A stretch of DNA of 64,000 nucleotides from Ariolimax columbianus (GCA_036924085.1 JAVGWX010000001.1:5002200-5066199); one strand, 5' to 3'; positions 49,901 to 55,873 are shown, numbered from the stretch's first letter. Made by a program: numbers and translations. The notes: generated by a model from the sequence alone, not told the origin.

Positions 49901-50973
49901 GTCAGCTCTGATTCTCCTTGAGTGTATATAACTCGAGACAAAATTTAGCTGAATGTAGATAGGAGTCTGGCTTAGCTCACCGACTTAGATAGAGAAGCGA
50001 TTGATAGACTGTCGTCAAATGTTAGTGATAGAACAGGATCGCTCAAATAGTTGTGTGAGTTTTGAATGAATAGATAATCTGAACGTGTGTTGTAAGCAGG
50101 TATGTCCAGATCGCCCGCCTGAGGGGATTTGAGTGAGGAAGTTTTTGATAAGGTGTGTTGAGGATGCAGTTAAATAGATGTATCTGTGCTGTGTGTGGCA
50201 ATAGAACCAGGTTTTAGATAGTTGGAAATTCCGTCAATAGCTAATGCTTAAAATTTCCGGTTTAGTTAATATGTATTTTAACATATATACATAATATAGG
50301 AATATTTAGTCAAGATGATATGTATTGTATTATGTTTGTAATTTCACTACTCATTTGTCTGGTATGAGTATTATATAATAAATATGTCATCTGCTGTGTG
50401 CTATATTATTAGCAGTGTGTGGTCATGACGATGTGGATGAGTGGGGTAATGTTCTGAGTTAGAATAACCCTAGGGCAAACAGTGGGATCTGCCACTAAAC
50501 TTTCTCACGACATTACTTCTTTCTGCTTATTCTTCTTTCACCAACAAAAATGTGTTTCCCGTAAGGAAAGCTACTATTATCTTGGACAACTAGACACTCA
50601 AAGACGAAGATGATATGAAAAGATCACTGTCACTTGATAGGAAAAGTGATCGAGCTTTTACAATGATGACGTAGTGAAATAAGGAGGGGGGGGGGGGGGG
50701 GTGAAGAAGAAAGTGGTAAAGGTGAGGGGGCATCTAAAAATGACTTGTAGCAACAAGAGACGAAGTCAGGTAAAAGCAATCTGGGACAGGAAAGTATTTG
50801 GAGCTCATAGATGTCATCTCGTGTGTACTTACACTAGATGATGATGACTTATTGTACATGTCAAACTGATAGTTAAACGTCTACTTACTGCGATCTTTCT
50901 TTGGCTTCTTAGCAGCATGTGCCATCAGCACCATCACAAGCAAAGTCAACCACCATTTTATTTCAGTCTTCAT
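21741..50973 (-). CDS. FGFRL1/nou-darake-like kinase-less FGF receptor (six spliced exons)
   Basis: Joining 50889-50973, 44273-44442, 41815-41932, 30005-30168, 23988-24141 and 21741-22384 gives 1335 nt, a 444-residue protein plus stop. Every intron is GT-AG and all phases agree (1,0,1,0,1). Seen: signal peptide (1-20), Ig domain with Cys59, Trp71, Cys106, Ig domain with Cys150, Trp162, Cys205, transmembrane helix about 405-429, and a 13-residue cytoplasmic tail. GNYTCVVSNKHG and GEYRCMAGNVFGLNYSSAWL match FGF receptor Ig2 and Ig3. Known of the family: FGFRL1 and planarian nou-darake bind FGF/heparin at the cell surface and lack a kinase. Inferred: this is their homologue. The last exon ends in a stop after the membrane segment, and no kinase exon is seen below it. 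Odd: no Ig1 or acid box, a linker of about 170 residues before the membrane, and a TSI end that could bind a PDZ domain. The alternative, a truncated FGFR paralogue, is less likely. Confidence 0.88.
22600..23185. repeat. 40-bp minisatellite in intron 5
   Basis: About 14 units of exactly 40 bp, with 'atggattagaatgggtcagg' and 'tattgtgttggaatgtaaat'. The central units are almost identical, which suggests recent homogenisation. Confidence 0.95.
23190..23628. repeat. Tandem repeat of about 27-30 bp next to a possible RT C-terminus
   Basis: Units around 'gataaaacaatagaggacta' follow a forward open frame (23182-23412) ending in KVRETGREKGWIDQ. That end resembles the GRPKKRWID block of RTE-like proteins, and 'ctggatagaccaatagaga', which encodes WIDQ, resembles the array unit. 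The RT origin is tentative. Confidence 0.55.
23629..23862. repeat. 49-bp minisatellite, 5 copies, in intron 5
   Basis: Units of 'ttggaatgaattgatatgac' plus 'agtgatcagtttgagagttt' at 49-bp spacing. The array ends about 120 bases from the exon 5 donor. Confidence 0.93.
23988..24141 (-). CDS. FGFRL-like exon 5: second half of Ig3
   Basis: Acceptor 'ctattgtcag' (24142-24151) opens a phase-0 exon. The donor 'gtaagt' at 23982-23987 closes it in phase 1. It encodes residues 180-230, including PHILTLNNIQTEDEGEYRCMA with the second Ig cysteine (205), then GNVFGLNYSSAWLTVI. This matches the half of FGF receptor Ig3 that is alternatively spliced in vertebrates. Only one version of this half-domain is seen here. 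Confidence 0.9.
24440..24790 (-). pseudogene. RT fragment in intron 4
   Basis: On the minus strand: RGITLLSV-type sequence, then IFNRMILDSLKEGVDKKF, QVGFHHER and YIATLHTIVEQTIEW. These correspond to RT motifs before the active site (SLLSVxxK, LNRL, QAGFRxGRS). Stops and frame changes mark it as dead. The clade is not resolved. Confidence 0.7.
25385..25640 (+). repeat. Dispersed repeat family A, copy 2, inserted in the RTE-like element
   Basis: Contains 'aaagtgcaaatatcgcagtc' and 'gctgtaaacta', then three tandem copies of 'cagggcttggtagcgggaga' plus 'ttgagaacgtt', and a (GAA)n tail. The host element's endonuclease is interrupted at IANIWL. The bases 'catagcaaacatctggctgt' recur just before the insert, apparently a local duplication. 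Confidence 0.75.
26760..26999. repeat. Inverted duplication (snapback) at the RT active-site box
   Basis: Left arm 26781-26864 and right arm 26894-26977 are reverse complements over 84 bases with only about four mismatches. Weaker pairing extends outward to about 26760 and 26999, and a 29-base spacer separates the arms. Both arms encode the same RT segment VNGMKVNAIKFAGD, one on each strand. Confidence 0.93.
27625..27958 (+). repeat. 67-bp minisatellite at the element's 3' end, 5 copies
   Basis: Units of 'gatagggtcaaatgaagaga' plus 'catactcagacaacctta' start at 27625, 27692, 27759, 27826 and 27893. The first unit is continuous with the RT C-terminus (KDRIK-RDTLRQ). A related 66-bp array ends the sister copy at 54713-54976. 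Confidence 0.95.
28025..28215 (-). repeat. tRNA-derived SINE, minus strand, abutting the donor array
   Basis: Read on the minus strand: 'ggtggcacagtggctagtcc' (A box), 'gattagttgcgtctc' (degenerate B box), then 'gggttcacccagcct' and 'attggtaccagc', the body common to molluscan-type SINEs. Its 5' end is fused directly to the first unit of the splice-donor array. Confidence 0.7.
28216..30004. repeat. Minisatellite repeating the exon 4 splice donor (more than 30 units)
   Basis: Variable units of about 35-60 bp. On the gene's strand each carries 'acctgaggtgagtgag' or 'acctgaggtgagtgacata' followed by (CA)n and (GA)n tracts. The last unit at the gene-proximal end is the real exon 4 end and donor (CCTGAG|gtgagt at 30005). 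Each unit therefore includes seven exon bases and a near-consensus 5' splice site. Unit length varies mainly through the dinucleotide tracts. Long open frames on the plus strand are artefacts. Confidence 0.95.
30005..30168 (-). CDS. FGFRL-like exon 4: first half of Ig3
   Basis: Acceptor 'tattctag' (30169-30176) opens the exon in phase 1, and the donor 'gtgagt' at 29999-30004 closes it in phase 0. It encodes residues 125-179: EKISPLIIDGPRNMTQV, then GSTVTFRCQVLND with the first Ig cysteine (150), then TIRWMKTSSKKN with the core tryptophan (162). An NMT glycosylation sequon is present. The split in the middle of the Ig fold matches the FGF receptor exon structure. Confidence 0.9.
30185..30365 (+). 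repeat. Short direct repeats and a SINE-core fragment
   Basis: Three copies of 'tttattgattatc' lie at 30231-30281. The bases 'tagctgtaaatgtgtacctg' with 'acttac' at 30332-30357 match the SINE core seen at 17035-17235. Confidence 0.55.
30366..30810. repeat. 47-48-bp minisatellite, about 9 copies
   Basis: Units of 'agaaagggaatgg', 'cacttcacctcagaca' and 'aaactgagacctggtac'. The last three have a different middle ('agccacaacatcagaca'). Confidence 0.93.
31040..31470 (-). pseudogene. RTE-like RT C-terminal fragment
   Basis: On the minus strand: CLRKVIGVTRKDRM, then HKKRRYGHLMR, then RKWIDDIRVIVQ and GARHLVQDR, the standard C-terminal order of RTE-like proteins, in broken frames. The 31300-31470 part is homologous to 4990-5180. 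30815-31040 and 31475-31770 hold nothing I recognise. Confidence 0.72.
31775..34440 (-). pseudogene. CR1-like retrotransposon, decayed, minus strand in intron 3
   Basis: Minus-strand blocks in element order: endonuclease (GYTILRKERVDGEKAKGGGV, HLSPSNENESVWGEIES, VGVCYR, KLLLMEDFNFPEI with the GDFN Asp preceded by Glu), linker, then RT. The RT shows GIVPRNWKDAGVIPLFK, HGFTRGRSCLTNLLEF, and VDVIYLDFAFHRVPHQRLF (motif A). The C-terminus reads VKLYKALVRPRVEYCVHVW and ends near 31775 at the family's conserved 3' terminus. Frames are broken by stops and indels. It is sense-oriented relative to the FGFRL-like gene and lies head to head with another copy starting at about 34441. Confidence 0.82.
34160..34203 (-). 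other. G-run tract in the CR1-like endonuclease, G-quadruplex candidate
   Basis: On the minus strand many runs of three or more G interrupt the endonuclease between the WGEIES and VGVCYR blocks. Other sequence around it is AT-rich. Confidence 0.7.
34441..35555 (+). pseudogene. CR1-like retrotransposon, part 1 of a split copy
   Basis: Forward-strand RT blocks: HGFTRERSCLTNLL, AVDVIYLDF and FDKVPHQRL (motif A region), LTRRRQRVGINQEYSEW and VPQCLILGPNLFLI. The active-site box is TKFTDDTKL (Ala to Thr, both Asp kept), followed by VVIDHTGKVSEQV-like sequence and LRLEYSVQV. The copy stops at the 10-bp target-site duplication at 35546-35555, where a younger element interrupts it. It resumes at 38476. 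No endonuclease is present, so it is 5' truncated. Confidence 0.8.
35546..35555 (+). other. Target-site duplication, left copy
   Basis: 'agataactaa' occurs here and again at 38466-38475, flanking the inserted RTE-like element. Confidence 0.85.
35556..38465 (-). mobile_element. Young RTE-like non-LTR retrotransposon inserted in a CR1-like element
   Basis: A 2910-bp insert between two 'agataactaa' copies. Read on the minus strand it begins inside the endonuclease coding region (TTLSASGKIKKLTHEMDRYH), so the 5' end is truncated, as usual for target-primed reverse transcription. It ends in a short tandem tail of 'tgaac' units (35556-35575), typical of RTE-group 3' ends. The reading frame is almost intact (next entry). 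Confidence 0.88.
35563..38453 (-). pseudogene. Endonuclease-reverse transcriptase, one in-frame stop
   Basis: A single minus-strand frame carries TTLSASGKIKK (about 38450) to the stop at 35563, broken only by a TAA at 38053-38055. The upstream part has the endonuclease blocks LGICEARWKNFGE, YYSGRSDKHLHDVG, VIQCYAPTSDYEDSE and VVQRD-NAKIG, where related proteins have a Trp at the stop and Gly before the Asp. The downstream open frame of 823 codons has DYILVQRRF (62-70), SDHDLV (89-94), NYRTISLISHPSK (388-400) and QAGFRAGRST (422-431). Motif A is AFIDFRKAFD (455-464), followed by VRQGCILSPTLFNIF (515-529) and FADD (557-560). The thumb and C-terminus follow, with RGRPRKRWVDNITEW (769-783). Catalytic RT residues are intact. 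It is antisense-independent of the host gene and lies in its intron 3. Confidence 0.92.
38466..38475 (+). other. Target-site duplication, right copy
   Basis: 'agataactaa', matching 35546-35555. Removing one copy and the insert restores a continuous CR1-like sequence. Confidence 0.85.
38476..38770 (+). pseudogene. CR1-like retrotransposon, part 2 of the split copy
   Basis: Continues the C-terminus interrupted at 35555: NKLDYNKFFKTQPPTRTRG, KGRSRLDLKKYFFSQRVV, NAWNALPHEVDEAGTMN and AFKNRLYAHSF with a stop at 38696-38698. The conserved 3' terminal 'tatacagacacttgcagtc' then follows. Best-preserved C-terminus of this family in the window. Confidence 0.85.
38830..39110 (+). repeat. tRNA-derived SINE-like element
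   Basis: B-box-like 'ttagttcgaattgc', then 'ccagttaacctacctgtaaa' and 'tgggtacctaatgca', then 'ggatactggccaccccacct'. Same order of blocks as 17035-17235. Confidence 0.65.
39165..40020. repeat. 34-bp minisatellite in intron 3
   Basis: About two dozen units of 'cacatgttttagctgtctcc' plus 'tctcaataaaaagt'. Variants 'ataggaaagc' and 'taactg' are interspersed, and the last units are diverged. Confidence 0.95.
40060..40425 (+). repeat. Dispersed repeat family A, copy 3, with a (CCAAG)n-like tail
   Basis: Blocks 'gagctgcagtggtcagcgac', 'caggctgcagcagggcagac', 'aaaaggtgcaaatatcgcag' and 'ggcttggtagcgggagattg' in the same order as copy 1. The 3' tail is 'ccaagccaagtccaagccaa', unlike the (GAA)n tails of other copies. 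40430-40890 has no recognisable gene. Confidence 0.8.
40893..41125. repeat. 20-bp minisatellite, about 11 copies
   Basis: Nearly perfect 'catttgtgtttttggtaggt'. Confidence 0.95.
41130..41814. other. Intron 3 sequence, nothing recognised
   Basis: No array, RT motif or exon found here apart from the donor of exon 3 at its upper edge. Confidence 0.5.
41815..41932 (-). CDS. FGFRL-like exon 3: second half of Ig2
   Basis: Acceptor 'acatttcag' (41933-41941) opens the exon in phase 0. The donor 'gtcagagg' (41807-41814, a weak donor) closes it in phase 1. It encodes residues 86-124: IKKFNLVLKALTTNMTGNYT, then CVVSNKHGQIDWTFHLSVP, with the second Ig2 cysteine (106). GNYTCVV followed by a Gly-rich turn and a final HLxV strand is the FGF receptor Ig2 signature. 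NMT and NYT are potential glycosylation sites. Confidence 0.9.
42050..42325. repeat. 21-bp minisatellite in intron 2
   Basis: About 13 units of 'ctcacaccaatggtacacac' plus one base, with interspersed variants. Confidence 0.93.
42335..42590 (-). repeat. tRNA-derived SINE between two arrays
   Basis: On the minus strand it begins 'ggggacgtcgtggcctagtg', continues 'gttaagtgacacagc', and has a B box in 'gatgggttcgctcccca', a clear tRNA-like head. It separates the 21-bp array from the 67-bp array, both of which contain 'accaatggt'. Confidence 0.75.
42591..43675. repeat. 67-bp composite minisatellite with a 17-bp sub-unit
   Basis: About 15 units of 'aaaccaatggttcacactct', 'caaatcgtccaccttc' and 'aaaccgcccacccctc'. 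Some units carry one extra copy of the last 17-bp block. Strongly C-rich and G-poor on the plus strand. Open frames of several hundred codons are artefacts. Confidence 0.95.
43680..44040. other. Intron 2 sequence, nothing recognised
   Basis: AT-rich sequence without motifs. Confidence 0.5.
44043..44260. repeat. (GA)n and (CA)n microsatellites beside exon 2
   Basis: (GA)n at 44043-44078. (CA)n interrupted by CG-rich 'gcgcgcgc' pieces at 44120-44257. The CA tract ends about a dozen bases from the exon 2 donor (44267-44272). Confidence 0.95.
44273..44442 (-). CDS. FGFRL-like exon 2: first half of Ig2
   Basis: Acceptor 'atgatactag' (44443-44452) opens in phase 1, and the donor 'gtacat' (44267-44272) closes in phase 0. 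It encodes residues 29-85: KAGPQWKSSSMPAMNKK, then TELIIEGKAINLDCKAQ with the first Ig2 cysteine (59), then PKPSIKWLKDGVEI with the core tryptophan (71). The PxW...M.K start, upstream of the first cysteine, matches the beginning of FGF receptor Ig2, where heparin binds. Confidence 0.9.
44756..45105 (+). repeat. Dispersed repeat family A, copy 4
   Basis: More diverged. Shared blocks include 'aacaggctgcactac', 'gggccgaaaaagtgcagata' and a (GAA)n tail at 45050-45105. Confidence 0.65.
45130..46160 (+). pseudogene. RNase H domain and C-terminus of a non-LTR retrotransposon
   Basis: Forward blocks across two or three frames: VYKIYSDRTK, then YEAEITALEVALYHLRTVF and SMVIFTDSFSAFQ-like sequence. These correspond to RNase H residues around the catalytic Asp, Glu and second Asp. 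Later come HAECRLCTYPYETVEHHLFE-type sequence, with a Cys-x2-Cys...His...Cys knuckle, and CTALAGVRKEIL. This is the C-terminal order of I-group elements. It may be the missing end of the family at 9067-10729, but overlap cannot be shown. Stops make it dead. Confidence 0.75.
46155..46210 (+). repeat. (AACC)n tail
   Basis: Tandem 'aaccaacc' directly follows the retroelement C-terminus, suggesting a simple-sequence 3' tail. Confidence 0.8.
46460..46830 (-). pseudogene. CR1-like fragment with internal deletion
   Basis: On the minus strand, MEEVTKMIDKGEPVDVIYLD followed by FAKSFDRIPNRR gives RT motif A. Upstream of it (46600-46830) is sequence similar to the linker region of the 31.8-34.4 kb copy ('gttttaaaactctctcac'). 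The region between is deleted. Confidence 0.72.
46915..46958. repeat. (CT)n microsatellite
   Basis: CT dinucleotides with one 'ta' interruption. Confidence 0.93.
46960..47820. other. Intron 1 sequence, nothing recognised
   Basis: AT-rich. No exon, array or RT motif found. Confidence 0.5.
47826..48060. repeat. 26-bp minisatellite, about 9 copies
   Basis: Units of 'taatgtagtaaccattcctg' plus 'cgtcac', alternating two variants. 48065-48400 has nothing recognised. Confidence 0.9.
48420..49500 (+). pseudogene. RTE-like RT C-terminus expanded by an internal array
   Basis: Forward blocks before the array: LIPAMIYGCQVWNLRKTNTD, ISIQDKIRNQNIR and FRDVVEAAVSRNRWN, which is the thumb and C-terminal region. 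After the array the protein resumes with TFWWSYAYTRPRSHPPMRW and GLTRDGACIGTTLQKIESHT, the normal C-terminal continuation. The array thus lies inside the coding sequence. Frameshifts and stops make it dead. Confidence 0.78.
48632..49345 (+). repeat. 46-bp minisatellite inside the RT C-terminus
   Basis: About 15 units of 'caacgttttggtggccctat' plus 'gcctggcaacagatgg' and 'actcgtagaa'; a few are shorter. One frame reads RTTFWWPYAWQQMD, corresponding to the block between the RW-aGH motif and the RPRG block of RTE-like proteins. Confidence 0.94.
49510..50880. other. Intron 1, nothing recognised; poly-G run
   Basis: A run of about 15 G ends near 50701. The region 49560-50530 has no coding motif. 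An untypable LTR-like or SINE-like element cannot be excluded. Confidence 0.45.
50889..50973 (-). CDS. FGFRL-like exon 1: start codon and signal peptide
   Basis: ATG at 50971-50973. It encodes MKTEIKWWLTLL, a hydrophobic core VMVLMAHA, then AKKPKKDR. Cleavage is likely after HA at residue 20. The donor 'gtaagt' (50883-50888) closes in phase 1, matching exon 2. The mature N-terminus is basic and short, so no Ig1 or acid box lies in these exons. Confidence 0.85.
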
Positions 50974-51030
50974 CGTCTGTCAGTGCTACTACACAAGTTA
51001 GTCAGTCCTATCTGGCACACTTGTTGGTCT
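50974..51030 (-). promoter_or_regulatory. 5' untranslated part of exon 1 and upstream acceptor
   Basis: On the minus strand 'tgtttgtttattttcag' ends at 51029, giving a good acceptor directly before 'accaacaag'. The exon would then carry 55 bases of 5' untranslated sequence, and an untranslated exon and the promoter would lie at higher coordinates. Not proven. Confidence 0.5.
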
Positions 51031-51059
51031 GAAAATAAACAAACATCAGAACTGTAATG

Positions 51060-51605
51060 TCCATCTTCTTGAATGTGCAGACGAGGGTGGCAACGCCAGG
51101 ATACAAATGGCAACAGTGAAGAACATCTGGAACTCCATCAGAAAGCACGAAACTAGAGATCTTCGATTTCAATGTGAAGTTAGTTCTTTTATTTGGAGAG
51201 GGAACATGACCGATGACTAAACTCAATATTAAAAGTCTGCATGGCGTTGTCAATCAATCCATGAAAAATGATTCTGGACCTGTGGTGGTTCGACATGGTT
51301 ACAAATAAAAGCTTATGAAAGAAAAGACACGGGCAGGTGGACACGACTCTTGAGAAGAAGATGGCGCCGGATAGGTCATAGATTGGCAAAGCCCCAGGTC
51401 AGTATCCCCATACAATCCCTGGCATGAAACCCATTGAGAAAGCGTAGCAAAGGAAGGTCACAGAACACACTGATAAAAGACCTAGAGTCTGAGACAAGAG
51501 AACAGAGAGGAGCTGGGCAGAACTAGAGAAATAAAAGGCACAGAACAGGTGTCTGCTTGGAGAGAATTGGTTGATGACCTATGCACCCCAATGTGGTAAG
51601 GGAAA
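51060..51605 (+). pseudogene. Non-LTR RT C-terminal fragment
   Basis: Forward blocks: NARIQMATVKNIWNSIR, then RTGQVDTTLEKK-type sequence, then W-RIGHRLAKPQ, NPLRKRSKGRSQNTLIKD and a final ENWLMTYAPQCGK-like stretch. This is the thumb and C-terminal order of an RTE-like element (RWIGHTLRKP...GKRxRGRPxxTWRRD). Stops and frameshifts throughout. It lies just upstream of the signal-peptide exon, on the opposite strand. Confidence 0.72.
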
Positions 51606-51609
51606 TACA

Positions 51610-51970
51610 GAATGAGAAGATAAGCTAATTACGTCAAGGTCACTCATTTAACAATAGTCCATCAGAGCACAAACAGAAACGATTATCGTCTTTAGCAGAG
51701 ATTTATTCTTGTGGCTATGTTCATTACCAAACCCTGGCTCATCTACCTTGCAAGCAGTGATGCGATTTAATAACTGAAAAACAGAAACGCGCATCAAGTT
51801 GACTTGGTCACATCTTACCAGCAATAAATCATATCAGACAAAGTGATAGCACACGATAACAGGGGCAGGTAGTCTTGAGCCTTCTCAGAAACAGACATAA
51901 TTGTTGAAGATGAAGGGAAATAACCAAGTGTGAGGATACAGGAGAATGTAATATCGTTGTGTTAAAAAAG
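51610..51970. other. No recognisable gene
   Basis: Nothing identifiable. Confidence 0.5.
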
Positions 51971-51975
51971 GTTAG

Positions 51976-52140
51976 CATCAGCATCGACAAACAGCTCTCT
52001 GGTCATTGCCTTTTCGTGATTCGTGATTGACATCAGCATCGACAAACAGCTCTCTGGTCATTGCCTTTTCGTGATTCGTGATTGACAGCAGCATCGACAA
52101 ACAGCTCTGTGGTCAGCGCATTTTCGAGATTCGTGATTGC
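51976..52140. repeat. 55-bp tandem repeat, three copies
   Basis: Units with 'catcgacaaacagctctctg' start near 51976, 52031 and 52086. The third is diverged. Confidence 0.92.
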
Positions 52141-52309
52141 ACAAGCCAGTCGACATGAGACCTGATAACTAGAACAGGAAAGCATCGAACTCCCAATAAA
52201 AAATATAGACAAGACATTATACCACACATAATATTACACCTCTTTCATAATGATGAACACGTGTAAAACACAGCAATAATAGCTAGCAAGAGGTAGACGT
52301 ATCAACACT

Positions 52310-53115
52310 TTGAACATAGTACACAACACAACGAAACACAACACGACACAACACAAATATCACAACACAAAATATCATAACACATCACAACACAAGATTT
52401 CACATTCCAACATTACACAATATAATGTTTCACAACACATTTCACATCACAATATTATACAACACAACATATTACAACACAACACGTCACACCACAACAT
52501 ATTACAACACAACCTATCACAACACAACATATCACAACACAACATATCACAACATATCGCAACACAACATACAGCAACACAACATATCACAACACAACAT
52601 ATTACAACACAACACATCACAATATATCACAACACACCATATCACAACATAACATATCACAACACAACATATCACAACACACCATATCACAACACAACAT
52701 ACAGCAACACAACATATCACTTTACAACACGTCACAACATATCACAACACGCCATATCACATATATCCAATACAACATATCACAACACAACACAAGATAT
52801 CACAAGACAACATCACAACACACCATTTCACACAACAACATTTCACACAACAACATTTCACATCACAACATCACAACACAACATATCAAACACAAAATAT
52901 CACAACACAACCTTTCACAACTCACCATATCACAAGACAACATATCACCACACAACATATCACAACACAACATATCACACCACAATATATCACTTATCAA
53001 CATATCATAACATAACATCCCAATACAACATCACAACACAATATAACACATCTCTACATATCGCAACACAACATATTTAACACAACATATCACAACATAT
53101 TTAACACAACATATC
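52310..53115. repeat. A/C/T-only satellite-like tract
   Basis: Irregular repeats of 'acaacacaacatatcac'. G is nearly absent from the plus strand for about 800 bases. Open frames rich in HNTTYHN are artefacts. Confidence 0.93.
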
Positions 53116-53119
53116 ACAA

Positions 53120-53384
53120 GATCGGAATGGACAGATGGAAACAAAGTGAGGAAGTATTGTCGGCAGAGAGAATGATGAATGGGAGAAAGTATCAAGACGA
53201 GACATCTGCACCCCAGCAGCCAAACACAAAAACAGGAAATCATCGTTGTAAGAACGATACAGATCAGTTGCTATTGAAGGAAACACGGAGCAGACTGCTA
53301 ATCACTTTGGCAGCAGCCTGTGCCGGAGAAAAACAAAGGATGGATCAGAAGTGGATCAAAACCTGCGTTGGAGACAAACAAAGG
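53120..53384. other. No recognisable gene
   Basis: A short forward open frame (53127-53441) runs into the following array and has no domain. Confidence 0.5.
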
Positions 53385-53720
53385 ATGAAGAAGCAGAGAA
53401 GAAGTAGATTAAAGTCTGTGTTGGAGACAAACAATGGATGAAGAAGCAGAGAAGAAGTAGATTAAAGTCTGTGTTGAAGACAAACAAAGGATGAAGAAGC
53501 AGAGAAGAAGTAGATTAGTCTGTGTTGGAGACAAACAATGGATGAAGAAGCATAGAAGAAGTAGATTAAAGTCTGTGTTGGAGACAAACAATGGATGAAG
53601 AAGCAGAGAAGAAGTAGATCGAAGTCTGTATTGGAGACAAAAAAAGGATGAAGAAGCAGAGAAGAAGTAGATCAAAGCCTGTGTTGGAGACAAACAAAGG
53701 ATGAAGCAGAAGTAGATCAA
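53385..53720. repeat. 53-bp minisatellite, about 6 copies
   Basis: Units of 'gaagcagagaagaagtagat', 'taaagtctgtgttgga' and 'gacaaacaatggat'. Some are shorter. Confidence 0.93.
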
Positions 53721-53989
53721 CAATGTACTGGAAGTCAAAAGTAGTTTTTCTTTCTGAGAGACCAGACCTCTAGTTTATTTCACACCCGGTGGCGGCCAGT
53801 TCATTACGTACTGATATTAAAGTTGATGAGCTAGGGAGAATACGCAGTAATATTAATGAGGGCTTGCAGGGACAAGTTACGGACTACCATTTACGGAACA
53901 TTAAACATCACAAGTTATTTTAATGGAAAGTTAGACGCTCTAATGAAAGCTATGAAGAAAATGTAAGTGAATATCGTGCACTTACATGG

Positions 53990-55015
53990 AGTCATTAATT
54001 AGGATACAGAAATGCTGTACAAATTTGCTGATGATCAAGACATAGTGGGAGAATATAGAGTAACGTTGCAAATACTGTTTGAAAAAATTAAGGTTTGGCA
54101 TGAAAATAAATACATTGAAGGCAAAAGACTATGCAACTAAGTCAAGCAACTTGGATAAATAAATATAGTCATCAATAGAGAAATAACCGAGCAAGTACAG
54201 AAGTTTACATTTTTAGAGCAAACAATAACAGAAGATGCAATCAATGAGACAGAAATTAGGACAAGGATTGCATTGGCAAAAAAGCCCTTTAAAAAAACTT
54301 CAGTTGCTAACCTCAAAGAATATCAGTATTGAGATAAGGGAAAGAATGATCCCCAACATGTAGGGAAAATTGCGCTGTATGAGAATGAAACATGGACTCT
54401 AGCAAAGAAGGATGAAAAAAGCTTGGAAGCGTTTGAGATGTGGTGGGCCATAAATTTGAAAGAGAGAGTTGGACAGATAGATGATCCAATGACAATGTCC
54501 TCACTTGGCTAGACGTACAAAGACAAATGTTGAAAATGATACAAAAACGAAAATTTCGTTGGCTGGGACAAAATCTGCGACATGAATGCCTTCTATCTAC
54601 AGGAGATACTAAAGGGGAAAATCTAAGCGAAAAGCGGAAGAGCAACTTTACATCTCAGTCATGCAGAAACATTAGAGTTTGAACCAATGCTGAGATTACG
54701 AGAGCTGCAGAAGATAGTGTCAAACCGAGAGACATGCTCAGACAATCTTACAACAGTATCAGGACCAACCAACCAGAGGATAGGGTTAATTGGAGAAACA
54801 TACTTAGACAACCTTACAACTAGTCTCAGACCGACCAACCTGAGGATAGGGTTAAATGGAGAGACATACTCAGACAGCCTTACAACTAGTCTCAGACAGA
54901 CCAACCAGAGGATAGGGTTAAATGGAGAGACACACTTAGACAGCCTTACAACTAGTCTCAGACCGACCAACCAGAGGATGTTAATGACATGCGGTTCTAC
55001 AAACATGGGATCTAT
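53990..55015 (+). pseudogene. RTE-like element 3' half, sister of the 25-28 kb copy
   Basis: Forward blocks: KFADDQDIVGEYR (active-site box intact), INREITEQVQKFTFLEQTIT, EDAINETEIRTRIALAKK, NETWTLAKKDEKSLEAFE, and a C-terminus ending in a 66-bp array. The same blocks occur at 26930-27960. 5' truncated, with stops. 53725-53990 has nothing recognised. Confidence 0.8.
54713..54976 (+). repeat. 66-bp minisatellite at the element's 3' end, 4 copies
   Basis: Units start at 54713, 54779, 54845 and 54911, with 'gatagggttaaatggagaga' and 'catactcagacagcctta'. The fifth is truncated. Homologous to the 67-bp array at 27625-27958. Confidence 0.95.
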
Positions 55016-55019
55016 GTTG

Positions 55020-55870
55020 AAGTGGGATGCAATATGGAAATAGGACCAAACGCTCAATATGAAAGGATTGAAATTTATCTCAGAAGAAATTACTTGTCTT
55101 ATCCTGAAAGAAGACAGAATTAGGGTCAACCTTTTTATTGTGTTTTGACCAATTAACGATGAAGAAAAAAACATAATTGATTTTGCCATAGTGAGGAACG
55201 TTCATTTTAGTATGCTGATAGCGTTCAAGTTAAGGGAGGACCAACATTCGGTAGCGACCTTTAGTTTTAGACAATAAAGAAAACAACGAAAACAGCAAAG
55301 CAACAACCAGTATACCAGAAAAGACAAACATCAGAGAAGGGGAAAAGAGAATTGAGGCCTACAAGCAAGGAGATGTAGAATGATATATAAGAGACTTAAA
55401 GCGACATAATTGTGTAGAGGAACCAATAGAGTAGGATCTATAAACTTTCTAGTTAAATTCAAAGCCATCTTGCGGCAGAGACTGCTGTAGACGTCAGAAC
55501 AGGGATGAACAGAAAGAGGAATTATGTGTTAACAACGTATAAATATTTTAAATGGTGACACGACAAAAGAGAAACGAGTGAGTGTCATTTAATTTCCTAG
55601 ATGCACGGCAGTACAAAAAGATAAATACCAAGAACATGTAACGCTCAATACTGAACTTTAGAAGAAGAAAAAAGGCAAAAACTCAAGTTGGGAAAAACAT
55701 TTACAATTGTAACAAAGTTACAAAAGGCCCCACGAGCCAGGGCCAGGAAAGTCATGAATCAACAATGCTTGTTTAAGACTGTCCCGCTAAATTGGTTCCT
55801 ACTGGAAAATTCCACAACCTTTTAGGTCAATATAAAATAACCTTTCTTTAGTAGAGGATAGTTTATGAAA
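55020..55870. other. No recognisable gene
   Basis: Contains only the short dispersed repeat (55700-55755) shared with 2225-2280. Confidence 0.45.
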
Positions 55871-55873
55871 AGT

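Noticed and set aside
49560..50530. Solo LTR of a retrotransposon
   Set aside because: An 'aataaa' and a repetitive look are not enough. I found no terminal inverted 'tg...ca' ends or target-site duplication.
52310..53080. 256-codon forward frame rich in His, Asn and Thr
   Set aside because: A simple A/C/T tract lacks stop codons in some frames. No domain.
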